Below, one piece after another: positions 55,442-63,969 of a stretch of DNA of 64,000 bases. A program made the position numbers and the translations under genes. Position 1 is the first letter of the stretch. Each line of letters starts with the position of its first letter. Origin of the DNA: an uncultured Lactobacillaceae bacterium (GTDB lineage: Bacteria > Bacillota > Bacilli > Lactobacillales > Lactobacillaceae). The notes beneath the pieces were generated by a model. The model did not search any database. It worked only from the letters and a program-made list of their open reading frames with translations, and had not been told where the DNA came from. The DNA lies in assembly GCA_945285405.1 (NCBI GenBank), contig CALYQJ010000005.1, positions 1 to 64,000 of the forward strand, in the 5' to 3' direction.

Positions 55442-56278
55442 TCAATAATAAATAATTGCTAAAGCTTTATCTCCAGCATGAGTTGCAATTACTGGACCAG
55501 TCTCTGATAAAAGAGTAGAAACATCAGGTCTTACTCTGTGAATTTTATCTTCAAATTTTTTTCCAAATTCATAATTATCAACGTAAGATAACCCTACACT
55601 ATGTAAATTAGGTATTTTAGTAATACGATCAACTAAATCGTTAAAATACTGTTCTATGCCTTTCATTCCACGTGTCTTTTTTACAGGGATCAATTCCTGA
55701 TTTTCAAGTTTTACGATTAATTTCAACCTAATTAAAGTTGACATCATGCCAGTTACTCGACTAATTCGACCACCCTTAATCAAATTAGTTAATGTAGGAA
55801 AAGCCAAGTAGAGACCCGTTTCTTTTTTTACCTGATCGATTGCTTTTAAAATTTCATCTTTAGTTGCTCCTTTCTGAGCCATTTTAGCTGCTTTTAAGAC
55901 TTGAAAGCTTTGAGCCCGATCAGTAAAGTCAGAATCAATTACAGTTACTTCTCCATGACTAATTTTCGCAGCTTCTCTTGCTACATTAACTGTTCCACTT
56001 AGTGAAGCTGCCATATGAATTGAAATTACTGGACGATTTTGACTTGCGTATTTACTGTAAATTCCTACAAAATCTCCTAAAGGTGGTTGACTAGTTTTAG
56101 GAAGATTTTTGGACTTTTTCATTTTATCTACAAATTCTTCGGGACTAATTTCAATTCCATCAATGTAATTATGCCCATCAACATCTATTCTTAATGGTAC
56201 TACTTCAATCTCATATTCTTCAATCTCATCTTTAGTTAATCTTACTGAAGAATCAGTAACTATTTGAATTTTATTCAA
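55442..56278 (-). CDS. DegV family fatty-acid-binding protein (second copy)
   Basis: A 278-residue DegV protein, paralogous to that at 5283-6188. VTDSSVRLT (7-15), TSQPP (61-65) and LIKGGRIS (162-169) are ligand-loop motifs, and THAGDKALAI ends the protein. It probably presents a fatty acid to a FakA kinase. Two tandem palindromes lie 83-111 bases upstream. TGAGGA precedes the start. Confidence 0.9.
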   Translation of the reverse strand: MNKIQIVTDSSVRLTKDEIEEYEIEVVPLRIDVDGHNYIDGIEISPEEFVDKMKKSKNLPKTSQPPLGDFVGIYSKYASQNRPVISIHMAASLSGTVNVAREAAKISHGEVTVIDSDFTDRAQSFQVLKAAKMAQKGATKDEILKAIDQVKKETGLYLAFPTLTNLIKGGRISRVTGMMSTLIRLKLIVKLENQELIPVKKTRGMKGIEQYFNDLVDRITKIPNLHSVGLSYVDNYEFGKKFEDKIHRVRPDVSTLLSETGPVIATHAGDKALAIIYY

Positions 56279-56361
56279 TTTATCCTCATTTCTTTTAATT
56301 ATTACTATTAAAATTTAAACATTTTTAAAATAGAAAAAAGTTAGACTTAAAACTTTTTAAA

Positions 56362-56389
56362 TTAATAGATATTAATTAATAGGTATTAA
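56362..56389. repeat. two tandem 14-bp palindromes, operator-like
   Basis: TTAATAGATATTAA (56362-56375) is followed immediately by TTAATAGGTATTAA (56376-56389). Each is an inverted repeat TTAATA/TATTAA around two central bases and they differ at one position. They lie upstream of the minus-strand degV gene and downstream of folA, in a 207-base gap with no gene. The arrangement looks like a double regulator site; no known regulator is matched. Confidence 0.5.
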
Positions 56390-56485
56390 TTTAAAACATA
56401 AAATTATTTTTTAGAAATCTTCCTAATTGTACCCTTTTTTATTTTTAAACAAACCTCCAAAAAAATTTTAAATCAAAATAGATAA

Positions 56486-57037
56486 TTAATCTTCAAGTCG
56501 CTCAAATACGTTAAAATTGACCAGATAATTAGCTTTACTAAAAATTGTTTTCTGTTTTATTAATCTAAATTCTGAATAATTTATTTTTACCATATAAATA
56601 TCTCCAGGAAAAAAACCAGAAATAATAGTTTGGTAAAGCCATTTTACCCATGGTAAAGTTGCTTGAAATAATTGCTTACCACCTATAATAAAAAACTTTT
56701 CTGATGGTGATCTTTCAATAATTTTTTTTAATTCATTAAGATTGGACACTATTTCTATCTGATTATCATTTAGTTCTTCAGATGTAAGTACAAAATTTTT
56801 CCGACCTTCTAAGGGTTTACTAGGTAAATTTAAATAAGTCCTTCTACCCACTACAATTGAATGCCCCCAAGTAATTTTCTTAAAATAAGCCAAATCTTCA
56901 GGTATATTAGGCCAAGGCATTGATAAAGTTTGACTATTTCCAATTAAATTTTTTTTATCCTGAGCCCAAATAAAACTTACATTTTTAAAAGAGCTATAAC
57001 TATTACCGATTTTATTTTTGGCTTCTAACATATGCAA
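56486..57037 (-). CDS. folA: dihydrofolate reductase, N-terminally extended
   Basis: A 183-residue NADPH-dependent reductase that regenerates THF. The core starts at about residue 20: FIWAQDKKNLIG, MPWPNIPEDLAYFKK (Glu/Asp acid after Pro), GRRTYLNLP and FIIGGKQLF. About 18 extra N-terminal residues (MHMLEAKNKIGN...) are unusual, and no start codon with a binding site lies closer to the core. AGGATC before 57037 supports the long form. It overlaps cca by 26 bases. The product supports Fhs and TrmFO. Confidence 0.92.
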   Translation of the reverse strand: MHMLEAKNKIGNSYSSFKNVSFIWAQDKKNLIGNSQTLSMPWPNIPEDLAYFKKITWGHSIVVGRRTYLNLPSKPLEGRKNFVLTSEELNDNQIEIVSNLNELKKIIERSPSEKFFIIGGKQLFQATLPWVKWLYQTIISGFFPGDIYMVKINYSEFRLIKQKTIFSKANYLVNFNVFERLED

Positions 57038-58223
57038 TAAGATCCTGCTTATTATTATTTATTTCCTTTTTTAATACTTTATTCTCAACTAATTTTAACA
57101 TTTTTCCTAATTCTTTACCGGGTTGAAAATTGGCAAATTGAATTAAATCTTGACCTGAAATAGCTAGATCACTAATTTGGTGAATTGGCAAATTATTATA
57201 CCCATCTAGAAAACCTTCTCCAAGTTTACAATTATTAATTTTATTTAATAGAAAAGTTCCCGTTTTAATACTAGACAACTTTAAGCCATAAAAAAGTTGA
57301 TAATCTCTCAAACCAGTTTCATAACTTTGATAAAAATTACAAATTTCTTGCACATTTTTGATCATATTATTAGAACTCTTCCATTGATTTAACACTTTTG
57401 AAATTTGGTTTATTGGAAAAACGTTTAAAATAAATAAAAAGCTCCAAATTTCAGCTTCATCGTGAAAAACAATTTTTGAAAAACGATTTTCTAAAATTTG
57501 AGTTTTAAAGCTAGGTTGAATACTTGGCATATATTGATCAATTTTAGCCTGATAGATTAATTTAAAACTCTTTTGCCAAGCTATACCTTTCATCATTTTG
57601 ATAAATTCATGATGTATTCGTTCAATAGAAATATTAGCTAATAATGGTACTTTTTTTATCAACGCTTTTTTAGTAATTGGATCTAATGAAAAATTTAACT
57701 GACTAACAAAACGAATAGCCCTAAAAATTCTTAAAGCATCTTCATTAAAGCGGTCAAACGGATTTAAAACGCAACGAATTATTTTATTATTTAAGTCTGA
57801 TAATCCACCATAATAATCACTTATTTCTCCTTGAGGAGACATTGCTAATGCGTTAATAGTAAAATCACGTCTTTTTAAATCTTCCTCTAAATTACGAACA
57901 AATTTTACCGAATTTGGATGACGATGATCTGAATAGTCACCTTCCGTTCTAAAAGTTGTAATTTCATAATTTTCATGCTGTAAAACTACCGTAACTGTAC
58001 CATGTTGTATTCCTGTATCAAAACTATGAGGAAAAAGAGACTTTACTTCTAAAGGCAAAGCATTAGTTGCTAAATCTAGATCATTTATTGGATCATTTAA
58101 CAACCAATCTCTCAGACTTCCTCCAACAAAATAAACTTCAAAGCCATGACTTTGAAGTTTTTTAGTTAACGGTAGTGCTTTTTTGAATAATTCTGGTAAC
58201 TTCTCTAATTTCTTTTTAACCAT
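57012..58223 (-). CDS. cca: CCA-adding tRNA nucleotidyltransferase
   Basis: A 403-residue class II enzyme that adds CCA to tRNA 3' ends, needed since the tRNAs here do not encode CCA. YFVGGSLRDWLL (31-42), NDLDLATNA (47-55) with the two catalytic Asp, and RRDFTINALAM (118-128) are conserved, as is RFNEDALRIFRAIRF. It overlaps the TPR gene by eight bases. Confidence 0.96.
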   Translation of the reverse strand: MVKKKLEKLPELFKKALPLTKKLQSHGFEVYFVGGSLRDWLLNDPINDLDLATNALPLEVKSLFPHSFDTGIQHGTVTVVLQHENYEITTFRTEGDYSDHRHPNSVKFVRNLEEDLKRRDFTINALAMSPQGEISDYYGGLSDLNNKIIRCVLNPFDRFNEDALRIFRAIRFVSQLNFSLDPITKKALIKKVPLLANISIERIHHEFIKMMKGIAWQKSFKLIYQAKIDQYMPSIQPSFKTQILENRFSKIVFHDEAEIWSFLFILNVFPINQISKVLNQWKSSNNMIKNVQEICNFYQSYETGLRDYQLFYGLKLSSIKTGTFLLNKINNCKLGEGFLDGYNNLPIHQISDLAISGQDLIQFANFQPGKELGKMLKLVENKVLKKEINNNKQDLIAYVRSQK

Positions 58224-59490
58224 TTAAATCTAATTCATCTCTTAAATTTTCGTAAGCTAACGCTATTTTATCATCAGTTGGTACTAATTTTAAGTAAAGT
58301 TGCATTATTGATAATAATTCTTTGGGTTGATTTAATTTTTGAAAAAGTACAATTAAATCTGATAAATAACTAGGGTTATTTCGTAAATCATTAAAACTTG
58401 ACAATAAATTTTCTGCAGCTAAATTCAATTGATCCATATTTAAAAAAGCTAACCCTAAATTCCAACTTAGTTGTGGGGCGAGAGTTCCTTTTTTATTTAA
58501 AAGTTTTACTACTGAATTATAATCATTATTTTTTAAGTCTAAATTTGAAAGATAAATTAGCGCAATAATGTTATCCGGATCAATTTTTAAAACTTTTTTA
58601 AAGCCAGAAATTGCTTGATATTCATGTCCAATTTTTAATGCTAACTGAGAAAATTTAATTAACAATGGTAAATCAAAATTATCAATTTCACAACCTTTTT
58701 GTGCAAAATTATAGGCTTTTACAAATTGTTCTTTTTTTTCATAATCTTGAGCTAAAATCAAATATGCTCTAGCGTAATCAGGCGTTCTTTGACATAGCAC
58801 TTCTAAAGAATCAATAGATTTTTGATAATTTTTTAGTTCAAAGTTTACCGACCCTTTCATAAAAAGATCATCGTCATGCAAAATGATATCATTAAATTTA
58901 GTATAAATACTTGATGCTTTTTCGTATTGCCCTAAAAATGTAAGACAATTTGCCTTCCTAACTAAAAGATTTTGATTAAGAAAGTCAGTAACACCTTTTT
59001 TTATTAATCGATCATAATATTGTAAAGCTGTTGCATATTTTGACTCTGAATACAATAATTCAGCCATTCCAAAAATTAAAGCATGTTGTTGAGGCGCGAT
59101 TTGTAAAGCTTTTTTTAAAAATGATTCGCTAACTTCAGGCATTCCCAAAGTTTGGTAAATATCAGCCTTTTGAGTTAAAGCTGATAAAATGTTGTCATCA
59201 TCATCTGGTACTTCATCTAATAATAAAAGAGCATCATCGGTTTTACCATTTTCGTTTAAAATATCAGCAAGCATTATTTTGGCACCATTGTTTTGAGGTT
59301 CAATTTTAATTAAATGTTGAAAAATCAACTCTGCAGGAGTTAAATGCCCACTTTCAATTAAAGTTTCACCTAATGCCATTAAGGTTTGGGGATCGTCATA
59401 ATTTATTGCTCTTTTAACTTCCAGATCTAATTTATTTAATTTACCTTGAGCTAAAGCTTGTAAAGCTTTTTTTGAAAATTCTTGTTTTAT
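58216..59490 (-). CDS. TPR-repeat protein with apparent ATA start
   Basis: A roughly 424-residue tetratricopeptide repeat protein (about ten helical pairs) of the type found between hup and cca in lactobacilli; a protein-interaction scaffold of unknown role. The first ATG (59379) would remove a clearly homologous N-terminal helix (KQEFSKKALQALAQGKLNKL). Extending upstream, the only initiator with proper spacing is ATA at 59490, eight bases after AAGGAC (59504-59499). A TTG at 59510 lies inside the T-run of the hup terminator with no binding site. No ATG or GTG exists between. Family call certain, start inferred. Confidence 0.85.
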   Translation of the reverse strand: MKQEFSKKALQALAQGKLNKLDLEVKRAINYDDPQTLMALGETLIESGHLTPAELIFQHLIKIEPQNNGAKIMLADILNENGKTDDALLLLDEVPDDDDNILSALTQKADIYQTLGMPEVSESFLKKALQIAPQQHALIFGMAELLYSESKYATALQYYDRLIKKGVTDFLNQNLLVRKANCLTFLGQYEKASSIYTKFNDIILHDDDLFMKGSVNFELKNYQKSIDSLEVLCQRTPDYARAYLILAQDYEKKEQFVKAYNFAQKGCEIDNFDLPLLIKFSQLALKIGHEYQAISGFKKVLKIDPDNIIALIYLSNLDLKNNDYNSVVKLLNKKGTLAPQLSWNLGLAFLNMDQLNLAAENLLSSFNDLRNNPSYLSDLIVLFQKLNQPKELLSIMQLYLKLVPTDDKIALAYENLRDELDLNG

Positions 59491-59507
59491 TGTTTTTTGT
59501 CCTTAGT

Positions 59508-59540
59508 CAAAAAAATACCCAGTTTATATTAACTGGGATT
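59508..59540 (-). terminator. terminator after hup
   Basis: Minus-strand stem CCCAGTT, six-base loop, AACTGGG, followed by TATTTTTTT, between hup and the TPR gene. Confidence 0.88.
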
Positions 59541-59553
59541 TTAATGTTTAACA

Positions 59554-59829
59554 CTATTTAACAGATTCCTTTAAAGCTTTCCCCGCTTTAAAAGCAGGAA
59601 CTTTACTTGCCGGAATCTGAATTTCCTCACCAGTCTGTGGATTACGACCAGTACGAGCAGCACGTTCTCTAACTTCAAAGGTGCCAAAGCCAATTAACTG
59701 AACCTTACCACCTTTTGATAAAATATCTTGTATTGATTCGAAAACTGCATCAACTGCACGTGTAGCGTCTTTTTTTGTTAAACTGGTACTTTGTGCAACT
59801 GTATCAATTAAATCTGACTTATTAGCCAT
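59554..59829 (-). CDS. hup: DNA-binding protein HU
   Basis: A 91-residue histone-like protein, exactly the family's length when started at the ATG at 59829. GGAGG (59842-59838) lies eight bases before; an upstream GTG-type extension to 59844 includes part of this site and is rejected. [21 protein letters not shown] (46-66) is the DNA-bending arm. It is a single gene with its own terminator. Confidence 0.97.
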   Translation of the reverse strand: MANKSDLIDTVAQSTSLTKKDATRAVDAVFESIQDILSKGGKVQLIGFGTFEVRERAARTGRNPQTGEEIQIPASKVPAFKAGKALKESVK

Positions 59830-59994
59830 TAAATTAACCTCCAAAAAATCAATGGAAAATGAAACATGAAGTCAACTGTCACTCTTCACGTTAACCAATT
59901 TAGCACAATCGGCCACATCAAGCAAGTTTTTTTATGATATTTTTTTTTTTAGAAAATAATCATGTACATATTTACTAAGTTATTTGTAAGAAAG

Positions 59995-61308
59995 TTAAGA
60001 TCTTTCACGTGCTTTTATTCGGATTGGAACACCTTCAAATCCAAATACCTGACGCAAATAATTAATAAGATAACGTTCATACGAAAAATGGAATAATTTA
60101 ACATCATTAACAAAAACAATAAAGAGTGGTGGATTTACTTCTACCTGAGTTAAATAAAATAACTTAAGTTTACGTCCTTTATGTGCAGTCGGCGGAGTCA
60201 TCGAAACTGCATCTAAAAGTACGTCGTTCAAAATTGATGAAGGAATACGTAAAGTTGCATTTTTATAAACTTCGTCAACTAATGGTAAAATTTGATCAAT
60301 TCTTGTACCAGTATGGGCAGAAATGAATAGAACAGGTACAAAATTTAAATAAGGCAATTCTTGACGCAGATAAAATTTAAATTCTTGCATCGTATAATTA
60401 TCTTTTTTAATTAAGTCCCATTTGTTAACTACAATAATCATTGCGTGACCGGATTCAAAAGCAATACCTGCAACTTTTTTATCCTGTTCCCTAATTCCTG
60501 CATCAGCATCAACTAAAACTAAAGTTACATCGCTTTCTTCCACTGCAGTTTTAGCTCGAATAACTGAAAATTTTTCGACTAAATCCGTTACCTTTCCTGG
60601 CCGTCTAATTCCTGCTGTATCAACTAATTCATAGATTTTGCCATCTTTACTTTTTAAATTTAAAGAAATTGCATCTCTGGTAGTTCCCGCTTGTGAAGAA
60701 ACAATCAATCTTTTACTACCAATTAAGCAATTAATTAATGAACTTTTTCCTACATTAGGTTCACCAATAATGCTTACTTTTATTTTATTTTTTTTTGATA
60801 TTGGTAAGTCTTTTTTATGTGGTAATCTTTTTACTATTAAATCTAATAAATCTCCCACTTTAGTCCCATGAACAGCGGATACAGCTATCGGTTCACCTAA
60901 ACCTAATTTATAAAATTCATATGCATTCAAACGACTTGCATCATTATCAGCTTTATTTACTACTAAAATTACATCTTGCTGTCGCTTGTGTAAAAGCTTA
61001 CTAATTTTAGCATCTTCTTCAGTGATTCCCGAATTACTCTCAACGATGAAAATAATTAGATCTCCTTCATGCAGAGCTTCATTTACTTGAGCATTAATTT
61101 CATCATTAATTTTATTTTTATGAAAATCCAACCCGCCTGTATCAATTAAATTAAAAGTAATACCATTCCACTGAGCTTCTCCATAATTTCGATCACGAGT
61201 TACTCCAGGGGTATCTAAAACAATTGCTTGCCTCTTTCCAATAATACGATTAAAAAGTGTTGACTTACCTACATTAGGTCGCCCAACGATTGCTACATTT
61301 GCTTTGAT
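59995..61308 (-). CDS. der: ribosome-assembly GTPase Der (EngA), apparent ATC start
   Basis: A 437-residue essential GTPase with two G domains and a KH-like C terminus. The first G domain starts KANVAIVGRPNVGKSTLF, but the reading frame has no ATG, GTG or TTG before it. The position aligning with the usual start Met is ATC at 61308, seven bases after GAGGT (61320-61316), giving 437 codons, matching the usual 436. The first canonical codon (TTG at 61131) lies inside the G3 region, after DTGG, and would delete the G1 motif. G domain 2 has GEPNVGKSSLI. Function certain; start inferred. Confidence 0.93.
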   Translation of the reverse strand: MKANVAIVGRPNVGKSTLFNRIIGKRQAIVLDTPGVTRDRNYGEAQWNGITFNLIDTGGLDFHKNKINDEINAQVNEALHEGDLIIFIVESNSGITEEDAKISKLLHKRQQDVILVVNKADNDASRLNAYEFYKLGLGEPIAVSAVHGTKVGDLLDLIVKRLPHKKDLPISKKNKIKVSIIGEPNVGKSSLINCLIGSKRLIVSSQAGTTRDAISLNLKSKDGKIYELVDTAGIRRPGKVTDLVEKFSVIRAKTAVEESDVTLVLVDADAGIREQDKKVAGIAFESGHAMIIVVNKWDLIKKDNYTMQEFKFYLRQELPYLNFVPVLFISAHTGTRIDQILPLVDEVYKNATLRIPSSILNDVLLDAVSMTPPTAHKGRKLKLFYLTQVEVNPPLFIVFVNDVKLFHFSYERYLINYLRQVFGFEGVPIRIKARERS

Positions 61309-61364
61309 TTTACTAACCTCATTCTTTAAACAATTTAAAATTTAACTTTTTTCTATTTTTTATC

Positions 61365-61397
61365 ATTCAAAAAGCGTTGAGGTTAGCTCAACGCTTT
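61365..61397 (-). terminator. terminator after rpsA
   Basis: Minus-strand stem AAAGCGTTGAG, five-base loop, CTCAACGCTTT, then TTG-interrupted T residues. It lies 37 bases after the rpsA stop and before der. Confidence 0.75.
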
Positions 61398-61433
61398 AAA
61401 AAATTAACTAATAATTATGCAACAATCCCACTA

Positions 61434-62669
61434 TCATTGATTATTATTATCAGCTAACTGTTCACCTTGTTTACTACCAATAATATCACCAATTGAAAAG
61501 CCAGAAGTTTCTGCAGGTTTATACTTCAAGTTATTTTCACGAGAAGAATTATTACCTCGATTAGTATTATTATTTGACTTCTCTTTATTTTCTTGTAAAG
61601 CTTTAATTGATAGAGAAAGGCGCTTATTCTCTTTTTCTAAATCAATCACTTTAACTTTTACTTCTTCACCCACTTTTAAAACTTCATTAGGTGTTGCAAT
61701 ATGTTTATGGCTAATTTGCGAGATATGAACTAATCCTTCAATTTCAGGTAAAACTTCAACGAAAGCACCAAAACTAGTTAATCGTTTTACTTTACCATTA
61801 AGTATATCACCTATTTTAATTTTTTGATCAATATCATCCCATGCTGTTGGCTCTAATGCCTTTAAAGATAAAGAAATACGCTCTCTCTCTGAATCAATTT
61901 TAATAACCTTAGCAGTAACTTCTTCACCAACACTTAATACATCATTGGGATCGGAAACTCTTTTACGAGAAAGTTCTGAAATATGAATTAAACAGTCAAT
62001 TCCTTCAATATCAACAAAAGCACCAAAAGAAGTAACTCTTGTAACCTTACCGGTAACACGATCACCCTCATGGATTCTTGAAATTAAATCTTCAAATTTT
62101 TGCTTCTTTTCTGCTTGCACAAAATCACGTCGAGAAAGGATCAAACGGTTTTCTGATGGTTCAATTTCAATAACTTTTACTTTTAAATCCTTGCCAATAT
62201 ATTGGTTTAAATTATGTACAAAATACGATTCAATTCTTGAAGAAGGTATAAAGCCAATTACGCCACCAACTTCAGCTAATAATCCTCCCTTAACTGCTCT
62301 AATAACATGAGCCATCAAAACATCGTCAGTCTTTAACCGCTCTTCTAACTCACTCCATTGTTTACGGGCTTCAATTCTCTTGCGAGAAAGTAAAAGATTA
62401 CCATTTTCTTTATCAGAACCAAATTTAGAAATAACAACTAAATCTAAATTATCTCCAACTTTGAATGCTTCATTAATATCATTTATTTTCTGAGTAGAAA
62501 GTTCTCTTTCCGGAACTACTCCCTCTAAACCTGTACCTAAAATACTTACTACAAGCTGATTGTCGTCAACTTGCAATATTTCTGCTTTGACTACATCACC
62601 TAAATTTACATTTAAACTTTCATCAAGAGCTTTAGCCATTTTCTGGCTGTCACTAAGATTGTCGCTCAT
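61434..62669 (-). CDS. rpsA: S1 RNA-binding domain protein, 30S S1 homologue
   Basis: A 411-residue protein with four S1 OB-fold repeats (about 20-90, 105-170, 190-260, 275-345), as in Firmicute RpsA, shorter than the six-repeat E. coli S1. GDRVTGKVTRVTSFGAFVDIEG (192-213, in pieces) is a typical S1 core. The tail is Asn/Lys-rich and of low complexity. It helps translate mRNAs with weak binding sites in other bacteria. ATG at 62669 follows GGAGGA. Confidence 0.95.
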   Translation of the reverse strand: MSDNLSDSQKMAKALDESLNVNLGDVVKAEILQVDDNQLVVSILGTGLEGVVPERELSTQKINDINEAFKVGDNLDLVVISKFGSDKENGNLLLSRKRIEARKQWSELEERLKTDDVLMAHVIRAVKGGLLAEVGGVIGFIPSSRIESYFVHNLNQYIGKDLKVKVIEIEPSENRLILSRRDFVQAEKKQKFEDLISRIHEGDRVTGKVTRVTSFGAFVDIEGIDCLIHISELSRKRVSDPNDVLSVGEEVTAKVIKIDSERERISLSLKALEPTAWDDIDQKIKIGDILNGKVKRLTSFGAFVEVLPEIEGLVHISQISHKHIATPNEVLKVGEEVKVKVIDLEKENKRLSLSIKALQENKEKSNNNTNRGNNSSRENNLKYKPAETSGFSIGDIIGSKQGEQLADNNNQ

Positions 62670-62728
62670 GAAATATCCTCCAAAAATATGCTAAGTATTA
62701 ATATACTCCATTTTGCAACAAAAATCCA

Positions 62729-63382
62729 TTATACTCGTATTTTACTCAATAATAATGAAACCACTTCCGAAATATTTAAATCACTTGTATCTATCAACTC
62801 AGCATCAGGTGCTTTTTTTAAAGGGGCTACTTTTCGTTGAGAATCAATTTTGTCTCTTTTCTTAATTGATTCTGTTAATTTTGACAAACTTGTGTCTATT
62901 CCTCGTTCTTGATTTTCTAAAAAACGCCTATGTGCCCTAACTTCCGGAGAAGCTGTTACAAAAAATTTATAGTTTGCTTGGGGCAAAATTACTGTTCCAA
63001 TATCTCTACCATCCATAATTACATTTTGTTGCTTTGCCATTTTACGTTGTAATTTTGATAAAAAATTTCTAACTTGAGGATAAGTAGCAACTTGCGAAAC
63101 ATGATCAGCAACATCAGGTTGTCTAATTTTATCAGTAACATCTTCATTATTTACCCAAAAATGTTGCCCATCTTTACTTGATGTAACACGAAAATTTAAG
63201 CTTTTAAATAAGGGAATAATTTCATTTTCATTATTCAAATTAACTTGATTTTTTAAAGCAAAATAAGTTAAAGCACGATACATTGCTCCAGTATCAATGT
63301 AGATAAAATTTAACTTTTTAGCTAATTTCTTAGCAACTGTGCTTTTTCCTGAAGAAGCAGGACCATCAATTGCAATTTGCAT
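62729..63382 (-). CDS. cmk: cytidylate kinase
   Basis: A 217-residue CMP/dCMP kinase. The P-loop GPASSGKSTVAKKL spans 7-20, IDTGAMYRALT (30-40) and MDGRDIGTVILP (118-129) bind CMP. It completes pyrimidine salvage. It overlaps the LysM protein gene by one base (TAATG) and precedes rpsA, the usual cmk-rpsA order. Confidence 0.97.
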   Translation of the reverse strand: MQIAIDGPASSGKSTVAKKLAKKLNFIYIDTGAMYRALTYFALKNQVNLNNENEIIPLFKSLNFRVTSSKDGQHFWVNNEDVTDKIRQPDVADHVSQVATYPQVRNFLSKLQRKMAKQQNVIMDGRDIGTVILPQANYKFFVTASPEVRAHRRFLENQERGIDTSLSKLTESIKKRDKIDSQRKVAPLKKAPDAELIDTSDLNISEVVSLLLSKIRV

Positions 63383-63969
63383 TAAGGTACCTTGATTACT
63401 TGACCAGGATTTAAGGGAGTTGCTGTAGTAGCACCATTAGCTTGCAATAAGCTAGAAACTGGTATGTTATATTTACGAGCAATCCGGTACCAATAGTCAC
63501 CTTTCTGAACCGTATAACTTCCTGAAGCATTGGAATTTTGATTAGAAACATTAGAACTTGAATTTTGTTGTGAAGAATTCTCTGAATTAGTTACTGAACT
63601 ACTACTATTTGAGGAAGTTGCCGGAGCAGTAACTTTGTTAGAACTAGACTGAGCAGAAGATTGAACATTGTTACTTGAACTCGCTACGTTACTATTAGCT
63701 TTAGAGCTTTGAGAAGTAACATTATTTGAATTATTTTGTGAAGAAGAACTAGTGGTAGAAGAAGAACTCAATTTCTTATCTTTAGATTTTAAACTTCTTG
63801 AACGAGAAACAGATTCTTTAGAGGAACTTTGAACTGTTACCTGATTTTTAGGGTTGTTACTTTTATTATTTCTGGCATTAGTCATTGCACCTACTGCTAG
63901 CGGAACTAAAATAACTAAAACTAAAGCTGCAAGAATAATGAAATAATACAAATTTTTATTAGATTTCAT
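63382..63969 (-). CDS. membrane-anchored LysM protein with Ser/Asn-rich linker
   Basis: A 195-residue surface protein: one helix (8-28), a 120-residue linker made almost wholly of Ser, Asn, Gln, Thr and Lys, and a C-terminal LysM domain (about 149-195, YTVQKGDYWYRIARKYNIP). It probably binds wall peptidoglycan or chitin-like glycans from the membrane outward. Position before cmk matches the SAG1386/EF1546 family of Lactobacillales. Its promoter is at or beyond the window end. Confidence 0.9.
   Translation of the reverse strand: MKSNKNLYYFIILAALVLVILVPLAVGAMTNARNNKSNNPKNQVTVQSSSKESVSRSRSLKSKDKKLSSSSTTSSSSQNNSNNVTSQSSKANSNVASSSNNVQSSAQSSSNKVTAPATSSNSSSSVTNSENSSQQNSSSNVSNQNSNASGSYTVQKGDYWYRIARKYNIPVSSLLQANGATTATPLNPGQVIKVP

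Noticed and set aside
59379..59379. ATG at 59379 as start of the TPR gene
   Set aside because: It has no binding site and drops a homologous N-terminal helix.
61131..61131. TTG at 61131 as start of der
   Set aside because: It would remove the G1 motif and switch region, leaving a non-functional first G domain in an essential protein.
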